Of a stretch of 64,000 nt of DNA, positions 17,751 to 26,175 are shown in pieces; the stretch's first letter is position 1; every line of letters begins with the position of its first letter. Below the pieces are notes generated by a model. The model was given only the letters and a program-made list of their open reading frames with translations, was not told the DNA's origin and ran no database searches. This stretch comes from Pseudotabrizicola algicola (GTDB lineage Bacteria; Pseudomonadota; Alphaproteobacteria; Rhodobacterales; Rhodobacteraceae): positions 868,001 to 932,000 of the forward strand of contig NZ_JAAIKE010000001.1 in the NCBI RefSeq assembly GCF_010915705.1. Direction: 5' to 3'. The position numbers were made by a program, and so were the translations under genes.

Positions 17751-18584
17751 TTACCTAAGCGATGAGATGGGAACGGGGGTAAAGTCGGTATAGGCCTGGT
17801 TCTCGCCGGTCATGCCCCAGACAAAGGCGTAAGGGCCGGTGCCAGCCCCCATGTGGATGGACCAAGCGGGCGACAGAACCAGATCGCCATTGGCAATCAC
17901 CAGATGCCGCGTCTGATCGGGGCGACCCATAAAATGCATCACGCGATCCTCAGCGCCCATGTCAAAGTAGCAATAGGCCTCCATCCGGCGTTCATGCAGA
18001 TGGGGCGGCATCGTGTTCCAGATGCTGCCCGGCGCCGGATCGGTGATGCCCATCAGCAGCAGGCACGAAGGTGACACCTCGGGGTGAATATACATGGCAA
18101 GGCTGCGCACATTGGCCTTGGCCGCATCGCCCAAGGTGATGTGCTTGGCCTGATCGCGCCGGATCAATCGGGTCGGATGATCCGCCCCCGCAGGAACGGA
18201 GTTCAGGTAGAACCAAGCGGGGCGCGCCGGATCATCGCTGCGCATCTCCACCCGTTTGGCCCCGCGCCCGATATACAGGATATCGCGGTTGCCCATCGGA
18301 TATTCGCTGCCATCCACCACCACCACGCCCGGCCCGCCCAGATTGGCCAGCCCGCCCTCGCGGTCGGAAAAGAAGAACTCGGTCCCCAGTTCCGCGCCAT
18401 CACCAAATGTCAGCGGCGCATCGGTCGGCACCGCGCCGCCCAGGATCATCCGGTCCACATGGGTATAGGTCAGCCGCAAGGCACCCGGCGTGAACGCCCC
18501 CTCGACCATGTAATCAGCGCGCAGCCGGTCAGTCGTGGCGGTCATCACATCGGCAGGGTTGCCGCCATAGCGCACATCCATCAT
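17751..18584 (-). CDS. kduI: 5-keto-4-deoxyuronate isomerase KduI
   Basis: A 277-residue cupin-type isomerase of the usual KduI length. The metal-site region is well preserved: NTMPPHLHERRMEAYCYFDM (His, His, Glu ligands, near residues 192-211), followed by HMGAGTGPYAFVWGMTGENQ near the end, which supplies a further histidine. KduI converts 5-keto-4-deoxyuronate (from unsaturated galacturonate) to 2,5-diketo-3-deoxygluconate in pectin-type degradation. Its start overlaps the stop of the hydrolase gene by four bases. No kduD or 2-keto-3-deoxygluconate kinase is in the window. Confidence 0.95.
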   Translation of the reverse strand: MMDVRYGGNPADVMTATTDRLRADYMVEGAFTPGALRLTYTHVDRMILGGAVPTDAPLTFGDGAELGTEFFFSDREGGLANLGGPGVVVVDGSEYPMGNRDILYIGRGAKRVEMRSDDPARPAWFYLNSVPAGADHPTRLIRRDQAKHITLGDAAKANVRSLAMYIHPEVSPSCLLLMGITDPAPGSIWNTMPPHLHERRMEAYCYFDMGAEDRVMHFMGRPDQTRHLVIANGDLVLSPAWSIHMGAGTGPYAFVWGMTGENQAYTDFTPVPISSLR

Positions 18585-19681
18585 GCCGCCACTCCTTTGC
18601 TGTCAAGCTGGCCCTCGGCTTCGACCAGACACAGGATCGCCAGCGCCTGTCCATAGCCCGTGGGTTGCAACGGAATGTCACGGTAGAACTGCAGGTCCGG
18701 CCCCATGCGGGTGCCGTAAGACACGTTCTGCACCGTGCCCGATGCGTCGATATTGGCCAGCACCGCCGACACGCCCCGCCAGCCCGCCTCGGCCCAATCC
18801 GGCCCGCCGATGCCCTGCCCCGCAGCCTTCAGCAGGCCATAGGCAAAGCCGGCCGTCGCACTGATTTCCTCATAGCTTGACGGATCATCGAGCAGCGTGC
18901 GCCACGCGCCGCTTTGGGTCTGGAGCGGCAACAACGCCTGAACCTGCGCGCGCAGAACCTCGGTCAGAAACAGCCGCACCGACCCCGGCACGCCCGGAAT
19001 CTCGAACAGGTCCAGAATACAGGCGGTGATCCAGGCATTGCCGCGCGCCCAGCGGGCCCGCGCAAAATTGTGCCGCCCGTCAAAGGTCCAGCCGTGGAAC
19101 CAGAGGCCCGTCTGCGGGTCTGACAGGTAACGCGCATGCACCAGAAACTGCCGGATCGCCTCGTCCACAAGCTCTTGCCGGCCAGAGGCATGGCCATAGC
19201 GGGCCAGAAACAAACCCGCCATGAACAGCGTGTCATCCCACAACTCGCCCGGGTTCACCTTGTCGGAGACATCATGCTGAAAGCCGCCCTCAAGCGTGCG
19301 CGGCGCATCCCGCATCAGCCGGGTCGCCCAGTCATCCAAGGCAGGTTGCCAGCGCGGATCACGCGTCTCGCTCCACAGCAGAGAAAGGGCCAGCATCGGC
19401 GCGGTGGTGTTGATGTTCTGTCCCGGCAGTCCCTTGTCCAGATGGCGCGCATACCATCCCTCCAGCAGCGATTGCAGCGCAGGGTCGCGGTGCCGCCGCC
19501 AAAGCTGCGCCAGACCGTAAAGCCCGACGCCCTGCGGCCATTCCCAACTGTCAAAGCTGATGTAGTCACCCGCGGTTCCGTCAAGATTGGGCTCGTCAAA
19601 CTGGCCGTCATGGCGCAGGTCGGTCAGACCTCGCACCAGTTGCCCCAGCTTTTGCCGGATCAGGTCAGCTTGTGGTTGCAT
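18581..19681 (-). CDS. Unsaturated uronyl/rhamnogalacturonyl hydrolase (GH105/GH88 family)
   Basis: A 366-residue (alpha/alpha)6-barrel glycosidase. The motif ELWDDTLFMAGLFLARYG near residue 140 holds the catalytic aspartate of GH105/GH88 enzymes, and ARWARGNAWITACILDLFEI near residue 205 matches their RGN(G/A)W signature. These cytoplasmic enzymes remove the unsaturated 4,5-uronic acid from oligosaccharides made by lyases, yielding the substrate of KduI. The start at 19681 is preferred because AGGGGG lies upstream. It is the first gene of the operon, divergent from the LacI regulator. Confidence 0.9.
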   Translation of the reverse strand: MQPQADLIRQKLGQLVRGLTDLRHDGQFDEPNLDGTAGDYISFDSWEWPQGVGLYGLAQLWRRHRDPALQSLLEGWYARHLDKGLPGQNINTTAPMLALSLLWSETRDPRWQPALDDWATRLMRDAPRTLEGGFQHDVSDKVNPGELWDDTLFMAGLFLARYGHASGRQELVDEAIRQFLVHARYLSDPQTGLWFHGWTFDGRHNFARARWARGNAWITACILDLFEIPGVPGSVRLFLTEVLRAQVQALLPLQTQSGAWRTLLDDPSSYEEISATAGFAYGLLKAAGQGIGGPDWAEAGWRGVSAVLANIDASGTVQNVSYGTRMGPDLQFYRDIPLQPTGYGQALAILCLVEAEGQLDSKGVAA

Positions 19682-19727
19682 CTTTCCCCCTCGGGCCTGC
19701 TTTTGTCTTGCAACTGGATCATGGCGC

Positions 19728-19762
19728 TGCAAAAAAATTGCACAACATGAAAATTTTTTGCA
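19728..19762. promoter_or_regulatory. Operator-like inverted repeat between the uronide operon and its LacI regulator
   Basis: Arms TGCAAAAAAATT (19728-19739) and AATTTTTTGCA (19752-19762) are inverted copies differing by one A, separated by 12 bp, in the 110-bp divergent intergenic region. A second, overlapping TGCA...TGCA palindrome (19728-19742) lies in the left arm. The placement over the expected promoter of the GH105/88-first operon fits a site for the adjacent LacI-family protein, for repression and autoregulation. Confidence 0.55.
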
Positions 19763-19791
19763 TCATCGTCAGGCGATTTGAAAGAAAGCAC

Positions 19792-20847
19792 ATGCGCAGC
19801 GCCCCACCCGGAAAAAGCGGCAAACCCAGCCGCCGCATCAAACTTGACGATCTGGCAACCGCCTGCGGCGTTTCGGTCGCAACCGTTTCCCGCGCCCTGT
19901 CGGGCGCACCGGGCGTGCGCCCCGAACTGGTCGAGAAAATACAGCGCAAGGCACAGGAGTTTCGCTATGCGCTGCCCTCGACCCTCGCCGGGCAGCGCTT
20001 GCTGATTCTCGCCAGCCCCGCCGCGATGGAGGATTATGCCCGCAGCCAGTTCACGCTCAACGTGATGCAGGGCATCGAAGAACGGGTCCGTCTGTTGCGT
20101 GCAGAAGTGGTGACGCAGGCAATTACCTCCACCGACCAAGAGCGTCAGGCGCTTGCCGAAGCCGCGACCGATCCGCGCGTCGCGGGGCTACTGTTCCTGA
20201 CGCTGGATGACGAAGATATGCTCGCCGCCGCCCGCCGGTTTTCAAAGCCGGTCGTGCTGGTCAATGGCGATGATCCGTTGATGCGCCTGTCTTCTGTTGC
20301 GCCCTCCAACCGCGCGGCCGCCGCGATGGCCACCGATTACCTGATGCGACTCGGGCATCGGCGCATCCTGTTTCTCAGCCATCGCGGCCGCCGCACGATC
20401 GAGCGCCGGGTCGAAGGCTGGCGCGACCGGATGACGGCAGGCGGCACCGCACTGGACCCGGATTTGCAGATGGATCTGCCCGACTGGCTGCCCGACCGCG
20501 CAGCCGAGGCGCTTCGGGCACGGGTCAATCAGCGTGGCGTCGACTTTACTGCCGTGCTCTGCGCCAGCGACAGCCTCGCCTTGGGAGCGTTGCAGGGTCT
20601 GGCCACTCTCGGTCTTTCGGTGCCAGACACCGTCTCTGTGCTGGGCATGGACGGGCTTGCCCAAGGCGCGTTTTTCTCGCCGCCCCTCACCGCACTGGAA
20701 ATCCCGATGCAACATATCGGAGCCGCCGCCGTCGATCTGCTGCGCGATCTGAGCCTCGGGGCCCATATGCCCGCCCGCCGCATCGAACTCGCCTGCCGCC
20801 TCGTCGAACGCCAGTCCTGCGGCCCCGCCCCAAGGGCAAGTGTATGA
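19792..20847 (+). CDS. LacI-family transcriptional regulator
   Basis: A 351-residue regulator. The N-terminus has the LacI helix-turn-helix LDDLATACGVSVATVSRAL (residues about 17-36) and hinge region, and the remainder is a periplasmic-binding-like effector domain with VVLVNGDDPLMRLSSVAPSN and AVLCASDSLALGALQGLA. I use ATG 19792 because it places the HTH at the normal position; in-frame codons upstream would add an atypical leader. It diverges from the uronide operon and most likely controls it, with a uronide-derived sugar as effector. Confidence 0.92.
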   Translation: MRSAPPGKSGKPSRRIKLDDLATACGVSVATVSRALSGAPGVRPELVEKIQRKAQEFRYALPSTLAGQRLLILASPAAMEDYARSQFTLNVMQGIEERVRLLRAEVVTQAITSTDQERQALAEAATDPRVAGLLFLTLDDEDMLAAARRFSKPVVLVNGDDPLMRLSSVAPSNRAAAAMATDYLMRLGHRRILFLSHRGRRTIERRVEGWRDRMTAGGTALDPDLQMDLPDWLPDRAAEALRARVNQRGVDFTAVLCASDSLALGALQGLATLGLSVPDTVSVLGMDGLAQGAFFSPPLTALEIPMQHIGAAAVDLLRDLSLGAHMPARRIELACRLVERQSCGPAPRASV

Positions 20848-21103
20848 GGATAAGCCGGAAAGTCTGGTGACCGCCACGACGCGAGCACGCGCGCCGAGCA
20901 CATTGGTTTTTCGGGGCCGCATCGCTTTCGTCAGCAGGGATAGATCACCCGCTGACACCTCTTTCGGGCCCGCCACAGCGCCGACTTCCACCCGCACTTG
21001 CCGCTGCCGCGCGGCGCTTCCTTCCCTCGGCGCTTTGCGAAGTCTGGCGCTTTGGTCGGGCGCGCAGTAGGACTAGGCCCGCTGAGGCGCGCGAAAGGCT
21101 ATC

Positions 21104-22018
21104 ATGATCTCCGAAATCCCGGTTCCGAACAGGCCCGACCTTGCCTGCGCCGATGATGCGCCGACGCGGCAGACTATTCGCGTCGGTCTGATTGGCAGCG
21201 GCATCGGACAGTCGAAATCGCCCGCCCTGCACATGGTCGAAGGCGCGGCGCAAGGGCTGGACTATCGCTATGAGCTGATCGATCTGACAGAGCGGGGGCT
21301 GAGCCCCGAGGCTTTGCCCGATCTCTTGGCAGAGGCCGAGCGTCAAGGCTTTGCCGGGGTGAACATCACCCATCCGTGCAAGCAACGTGTCCTGCCTCTC
21401 CTCGACGCGCTGTCAGAGGACGCGCAAGCGATTGGCGCGGTCAATACGGTGGTCTTCGCCCGTGGCCGCCGCATGGGCCATAACACCGACTGGTCTGGCT
21501 TTTACCGGAGCTTCCGGCAGTCACTGCCCGAGGCAAAAATCGACCATGTGGTGCAACTGGGCGCGGGTGGCGGGGGTGTTGCGGTCGCCCATGCCGCGAT
21601 CAGGCTTGGGGTGGGCCACCTGTCGGTCTGCGACATCGACGCGGCACAGGCAGAACGTCTGGTAAGCTCACTGAACGCGCGCGCAGGACGCGTTGTGGCG
21701 ACGGTGATCCCCGATCCGGCAGAGGCAATGGCGCAGGCCGACGGTTTGATTAACACCACACCTGTCGGCATGGACGCGCACCCCGGCTTGCCGCTGGATC
21801 CTGCGCTGATCGGGACGCGGCACTGGGTAGCCGATATCGTCTATTTCCCGATTGAAACGGCGCTTTTGGCGGCGGCTCGCGCCAAGGGTTGCGCGGTGCT
21901 GCCGGGGGGCGGCATGGCCGTGTTTCAGGCCGTCGGCGCCTTTGAACTTTTTTCCGGGCGCGCGGCAGACAGCGCAAGAATGCAGGCGCATTTCACGACC
22001 CTGATCCGCAACGCCTGA
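21104..22018 (+). CDS. Shikimate/quinate dehydrogenase family protein
   Basis: This 304-residue enzyme has the substrate-binding start GSGIGQSKSPALHMVEGAAQ, the catalytic lysine region GFAGVNITHPCKQRVLPLLD, the NTDWSGF aspartate motif and an NADP/NAD-binding glycine loop LGAGGGGVAVAHAAIR. This matches AroE/YdiB-type dehydrogenases. An N-terminal extension of about 25 residues precedes the domain. AAAGG supports ATG 21104. Beside a TRAP transporter and a DapA-family enzyme, a catabolic role on quinate/shikimate or a related hydroxy acid is possible; a biosynthetic aroE elsewhere cannot be excluded. The 256 bp before it hold no gene I can support. Confidence 0.88.
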   Translation: MISEIPVPNRPDLACADDAPTRQTIRVGLIGSGIGQSKSPALHMVEGAAQGLDYRYELIDLTERGLSPEALPDLLAEAERQGFAGVNITHPCKQRVLPLLDALSEDAQAIGAVNTVVFARGRRMGHNTDWSGFYRSFRQSLPEAKIDHVVQLGAGGGGVAVAHAAIRLGVGHLSVCDIDAAQAERLVSSLNARAGRVVATVIPDPAEAMAQADGLINTTPVGMDAHPGLPLDPALIGTRHWVADIVYFPIETALLAAARAKGCAVLPGGGMAVFQAVGAFELFSGRAADSARMQAHFTTLIRNA

Positions 22019-22077
22019 GCCCCGTCATCGCGCCAGCGGCCCGCCGCTATGCGAGGCGGAACCGCTCTTGCCTGCCG

Positions 22078-23010
22078 TCAGCCCAGAGCGGCGATACGGC
22101 TGCGAAAGCGCGCGGCCCCCTCGACGATCTGATCGAGCACCACTTCCACCGCCCAGTGCTTTGCTGCGATGTCATAAGGGATGGTGCGGCTGTGAACACA
22201 GCCGAAGGTCCCGATCCGGCGATGGAAATGCTTCGCCAGTTTAGGGTATCCCATGCCCTCCGACATTGCGGAAAGGACGAGGAAGGTATCCAGTTCGGCC
22301 GCAAGTTCGGGATGGCCACGACCGTGGTCTATCAGCCAGCGGTAGAGATCGGGATGGAAATTGTTCATCACCCCCGAGAACCCGTGTCCGCCCGCCTGTA
22401 TCGCGGGCCAGGCAATGGCAGCATTGGCGTTGTTGATCGCCAGTGGCGTGCCCTTGACCAGTGCCAGCCTGCGTTTGACGTGATCCAGATCGCAGGTCAC
22501 ATCCTTGAGAAAGGCAAAGCGGCCGCTTTGGGCGCACCAGCTCACCTCGTCATCGGTCAGCAGGCGACGATAGGGGGCGGGACACTCGTATAGCCCCAGC
22601 GATAGGTCTGACGGAAGGGCAGTCAGCAGATCATCCAGCCGCGCGCGGAACAGGCTGCTGTCTTCATCGGCGGATGCCAGACGGTTCGTGACCAGAACCA
22701 CCGCATCGACACCCGTCTCGGCCATCGCGCGCAGCTCGGCCTTCTGGTCCGCCATGCTGTCCGAGATATGGCCCGAGGCCACGACGGGCAAGCGCCCGCC
22801 CACACGGTCCACCGTGAAACGGGCCAGCGCCACCCGCTCTTCCAGCGACAGAAACAGCATTTCCGACGACTGGCAAACCGCAAACAGCCCGTGCGAGCCA
22901 TTGTCGATATACCACTCGATCAGGTTGCCATAGCCTTCCCAGTCAATCGTGTTATCGGCGTGAAACGGCGTGATGACGACAGGAAAGATACCTTGCATGG
23001 CATGCGTCAT
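22078..23010 (-). CDS. Dihydrodipicolinate synthase/N-acetylneuraminate lyase family protein
   Basis: A 310-residue TIM-barrel protein of the DapA/NanA family. It carries the Schiff-base lysine in RFAFLKDVTCDLDHVKRRL, the tyrosine region LGLYECPAPYRRLL, and the N-terminal GIFPVVITPFHADNTIDWEG. The family makes or splits C-C bonds next to a pyruvate unit. It lies upstream of nothing but downstream of the TRAP genes on the same strand (32-bp gap from dctM), which suggests a catabolic aldolase or dehydratase for the imported organic acid rather than lysine synthesis. Exact substrate unknown. Confidence 0.88.
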   Translation of the reverse strand: MTHAMQGIFPVVITPFHADNTIDWEGYGNLIEWYIDNGSHGLFAVCQSSEMLFLSLEERVALARFTVDRVGGRLPVVASGHISDSMADQKAELRAMAETGVDAVVLVTNRLASADEDSSLFRARLDDLLTALPSDLSLGLYECPAPYRRLLTDDEVSWCAQSGRFAFLKDVTCDLDHVKRRLALVKGTPLAINNANAAIAWPAIQAGGHGFSGVMNNFHPDLYRWLIDHGRGHPELAAELDTFLVLSAMSEGMGYPKLAKHFHRRIGTFGCVHSRTIPYDIAAKHWAVEVVLDQIVEGAARFRSRIAALG

Positions 23011-23041
23011 AGGAATGGGTCCTTGAAGTGTGAAAATGCGC

Positions 23042-24337
23042 TTAGCCGTCGTAACCGGCGGCGCGGGGCAGCATCAGTGTGATGCCGGGAAACAGGATCA
23101 GGATCAGCAGGGCAACCAGCAGAACTCCGAGAAACAGCCAGATTTCCCGGATGATTTCAGCCAAGGGAATGCGGGTCACGGCGGTGATGACAAACAGCAG
23201 AATGCCATAGGGCGGCGTGATCAGCCCGATCATGCAGTTGATCACCGCGATCACCCCGAAATGCACCAGATCGATGCCCAACTCGCGGCAGGTCGGAATG
23301 AACAGCGGGATGATGACCAGTATGATCGTGGTGGCATCGAGAAAGCAGCCCAGCACCAGCAGCAGCAGGTTGATGCACAAAAGGAAAACCAGCGGGTGGA
23401 TGTCCAGACCCACCAGAGCAGAGGCGACCACACCCGGAATGTTCTCGGACGCGACGACATAATTCAGGATCAGCGCACCGCCGATCACCAGCCCGACCGC
23501 TGCCGAGGACCGCGCGCTGTTGACCAGAATCTCGTAGAAATTGTGCCAGGTCAGCGACCGATAAAACACCGCAGCCAAGATAAGGGCGTAGAACGCGGCG
23601 ACCGCCGCCGCCTCGGTCGGTGTCGTGACCCCGCCATAGATGCCGTAAAGCAGGATGGCGGGCATCAGCAGCGCCGGCCCTGCATTCATCGTCAGGCGCG
23701 GCAATTCCCGCAACGGCACCGGAGCATCCTTGGCGAAGTTGCGTTTATGCGAAATGACCGCATTCATCGCCATCAGGACCACGCCCATCATCAGCCCCGG
23801 CACGATCCCCGCCAGAAACAGGTAGCCGATGGAGGTATTGGAAACGAGCGCATAGAGCACCATCGGGATCGAGGGCGGAATGATCGGCCCGATGGTGGCC
23901 GAAGCTGCGGTGATCGCCGCCGCATAGCCGCGCGTGTAATGGCCGGACTTCACCATCATCTCGATGATGAGCTTTCCGATCCCGGCGGCATCGGCCACAG
24001 CCGAGCCTGACATGCCGGAAAACACCAGCGAGGCCAGCACATTCACATGGCCAAGTCCACCCCGGAACCTGCCGACAAGCGCAATACAGAATTGCAGCAG
24101 ACGGTCCGAAACCGTGCCCGCATTCATGATATTGGCCGCCACGATGAACAAGGGCACGGCCAGAAGGATGAAGCCGTTATACATGCCATCCATCAGGACC
24201 TTGCCGCTGATCCCGATGCTCTGGCCCGCTGCCGCCAGATAGATCAGCGATGAGATCAGGATGGAATAGGCGATGGGCGTGCCGATGGCGGCAAGGCCCA
24301 GCATGCTGACCAGACACAGCAGAAACTCGACGCTCAT
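23042..24337 (-). CDS. TRAP transporter large permease DctM
   Basis: A 431-residue, highly hydrophobic protein with about 12 membrane spans. Family features include FSGMSGSAVADAAGIGKLII and GPIIPPSIPMVLYA, and near the C-terminus FGVIAVINCMIGLITPPYG. DctM carries the Na+/proton-coupled transport step of TRAP systems. ATG 24337 overlaps the DctQ stop by four bases; a longer in-frame extension upstream lies inside dctQ and is rejected. It acts with DctQ and the periplasmic DctP encoded upstream. Confidence 0.94.
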   Translation of the reverse strand: MSVEFLLCLVSMLGLAAIGTPIAYSILISSLIYLAAAGQSIGISGKVLMDGMYNGFILLAVPLFIVAANIMNAGTVSDRLLQFCIALVGRFRGGLGHVNVLASLVFSGMSGSAVADAAGIGKLIIEMMVKSGHYTRGYAAAITAASATIGPIIPPSIPMVLYALVSNTSIGYLFLAGIVPGLMMGVVLMAMNAVISHKRNFAKDAPVPLRELPRLTMNAGPALLMPAILLYGIYGGVTTPTEAAAVAAFYALILAAVFYRSLTWHNFYEILVNSARSSAAVGLVIGGALILNYVVASENIPGVVASALVGLDIHPLVFLLCINLLLLVLGCFLDATTIILVIIPLFIPTCRELGIDLVHFGVIAVINCMIGLITPPYGILLFVITAVTRIPLAEIIREIWLFLGVLLVALLILILFPGITLMLPRAAGYDG

Positions 24338-24915
24338 GGCTTTTTGCCGATCTCGGAGGGCTGCACAGCCTCGCCGGGCAGCACAGGGTCTTCGACCCCG
24401 TAGCGAAACGCGCGCCAGACGGCCCAGAGATAACGGGCGGCGACCGCGAAAAGAAAGATCATGTAGATGAGATAGACGTCGCGCATCCTGATCCAATCGC
24501 CGAACAGATCACCCAAGGTCGCGGTCTTCTTGAGCCGAAGCACCATGAACCGGTCCCATGTGGGCGCAACCGAGGCCAGAAGCCCGATCGCAATCGCAAG
24601 GCCGGCGACAATGACAAAGCCCCGCCGCACCTGCGGCGGAACCGCCAGATAAAGGATATCGAAGGTGACATGGTCTTGATGGCGCACAACAAAGGCATTG
24701 CCCCAGAAGATCAGCCAGACCCAGACCGCCAGACAGAACTCCAGCGTCCAGCTGAAGTTGATGGGTTGCAACCAAGGCAGGTTAGCCGCCACCCATTCGA
24801 TCCGCGCAGTGTAACGGATCAACACCTGCAGAATGAACGTCCCGAACATGGCCGCCATCAGGGCCGCGGCGACAGCCTCGGCCGAGGTGCGAAACAGGGT
24901 CTGGAAACGGGCCAC
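24334..24915 (-). CDS. TRAP transporter small permease DctQ
   Basis: A protein of about 193 residues with four membrane helices, among them AALMAAMFGTFILQVLIRY and the conserved LEFCLAVWVWLIFWGNAFVV followed by the HVTFDIL motif typical of DctQ. The frame opens with a TTG at 24921, but CAGAGG stands only one base before that codon and seven bases before the in-frame GTG at 24915, so GTG 24915 is the likelier start. It overlaps dctM by four bases. Confidence 0.9.
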   Translation of the reverse strand: MARFQTLFRTSAEAVAAALMAAMFGTFILQVLIRYTARIEWVAANLPWLQPINFSWTLEFCLAVWVWLIFWGNAFVVRHQDHVTFDILYLAVPPQVRRGFVIVAGLAIAIGLLASVAPTWDRFMVLRLKKTATLGDLFGDWIRMRDVYLIYMIFLFAVAARYLWAVWRAFRYGVEDPVLPGEAVQPSEIGKKP

Positions 24916-24965
24916 GCGCAAACCTCTGGGAAGCCACCCCGACCGGGGCGGTGGTGGAGAGAGAA

Positions 24966-24987
24966 GGCCGGGGATCAGGCCCCGGCC
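24966..24987 (-). terminator. Intercistronic hairpin between dctP and dctQ
   Basis: GGCCGGGG (24966-24973) and CCCCGGCC (24980-24987) form a perfect 8-bp GC stem with a 6-base loop, 17 bp beyond the dctP stop. No U-run follows. Such hairpins between binding-protein and permease genes often protect the upstream mRNA or reduce downstream transcription, giving more binding protein than permease. Confidence 0.5.
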
Positions 24988-25004
24988 CCTTGGCTCAATG
25001 CCGA

Positions 25005-26021
25005 TCAGTCACCCAAGGCGTTGATCTGGTCGAGAACGCCTTCCGGCCATGCCTTGGCGAACTCCGAACCGACATATTGCGCCTGCACATGGCTGCGGAA
25101 TGCGGCGACATCGGGCTCATAGACATCAAGACCCTGTCCGGTCAGGAAGGTGACAAGCTCCGCCTCCTTGGCAAGCTGACCCTGACGGCCCGACTCCGCC
25201 GCAGCTTCGGCGGCGGCCTGCACTGCGGCCTGTTGTTCCGCCGACAGCGAATCCCAGACCGATTTCGAAAAGGCGATGTAGTTCAGGTCGACAAGATGGG
25301 CGGTCAGGCTCACCTGCTTGGTCACCTCGTAGAACTTGGCATCAACCACCGTGGGCAGCGGGTTGTCCTGTCCATCCACCGACCCTGTCTGCAAGGCGGT
25401 ATAGATTTCGGTGAAAGCAACAGGAGTCGGGTTGGCGCCAATCGCCTTGCCAAGGAACATCCACGCATCGCTGCCCGGCATCCGCAGGTTGACGCCCGCC
25501 AGATCGGCCGGAGTCATCACGTTCCTTTCGGCGCGGGGAAAGCGCAGGTTCACGTGGCGCTTGCCCAGATACATCACCGCCAAGAGCTTGACGCCCAGTT
25601 CATCCTCGACCTTCTGCTTGAACGGGTCCATCAGCGCGTCATTGAAGACCCGCACCTGATGCTCGGCGCTCTGATGGACATAGCCGGTCGCGAAAATAGA
25701 GAATTCGGGGAAGAAATTGGCAAGCTCCTGCGCGGAGGTGATCGACATTTCCAGATCACCCGAGGCAATCGCCTCAAGCTCCGACCCTTGGGCAACCAGA
25801 GAGGCGTTGTAATGCGGCTGATAGGTTGCGAATTCGGCAATGGCCGGTCCGAAGACCGTGGCCAGCGCCACGGAACGCTGATCGGTTTCGGACGCGGGCG
25901 TGGACATGCGAATGACCTGCTTGTCCTGCGCCTGTGCGTCATGCGGCAAAAGGCTGGCCGCGAACAGGGCCAGAGCGCCGGTTGTCGCCAGAAACATCCG
26001 GCGGGTGATCTGCTTTGTCAT
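25005..26021 (-). CDS. TRAP transporter solute-binding protein DctP
   Basis: This 338-residue DctP-family protein has an N-terminal signal with twin arginine (MTKQITRRMFLATTGALALF), so export may be by Tat, cleaved near AQA at residue 31. Family features are FPRAERNVMTPADLAGVNLR, MPGSDAWMFLGKAIGANPTP and VDGQDNPLPTVVDAKFYEVT. The arginine in NLRMPG normally binds the ligand carboxylate, so the substrate is probably an organic acid. GGAGGAG fixes the start at 26021. It is the first gene of the TRAP operon, divergent from a GntR regulator. Confidence 0.93.
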   Translation of the reverse strand: MTKQITRRMFLATTGALALFAASLLPHDAQAQDKQVIRMSTPASETDQRSVALATVFGPAIAEFATYQPHYNASLVAQGSELEAIASGDLEMSITSAQELANFFPEFSIFATGYVHQSAEHQVRVFNDALMDPFKQKVEDELGVKLLAVMYLGKRHVNLRFPRAERNVMTPADLAGVNLRMPGSDAWMFLGKAIGANPTPVAFTEIYTALQTGSVDGQDNPLPTVVDAKFYEVTKQVSLTAHLVDLNYIAFSKSVWDSLSAEQQAAVQAAAEAAAESGRQGQLAKEAELVTFLTGQGLDVYEPDVAAFRSHVQAQYVGSEFAKAWPEGVLDQINALGD

Positions 26022-26131
26022 TATGTTTCTCCTCCCAGAGTGTTGGTGCGCGAACGGCACACCATCACCGATCCCTGCACAGATGGCGGCGGAATGCGGC
26101 GACAGGCATGTTTGCACTACCTATCGATCAA

Positions 26132-26153
26132 CTAACATGTTACCTTGATGTTA
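26132..26153. promoter_or_regulatory. Operator-like palindromes between the TRAP operon and its GntR regulator
   Basis: TAACATGTTA (26133-26142) is a perfect 10-bp palindrome, and its left half CTAACA (26132-26137) is also inverted as TGTTAG at 26148-26153. The cluster lies 23 bp before the GntR start and about 110 bp before dctP, the expected place for an FCD/GntR-type operator controlling both genes. Assignment is from position and symmetry only. Confidence 0.45.
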
Positions 26154-26175
26154 GCAACGGTTATTGGATTCCCGC

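Noticed and set aside
15057-17765. A 902-codon open frame on the plus strand opposite the 824-residue uronide gene
   Set aside because: High-GC antisense shadow: the minus-strand protein has domain-like sequence, an operon context and a good start, whereas the plus translation is rich in Arg/His/Pro/Gln with no recognisable domain.
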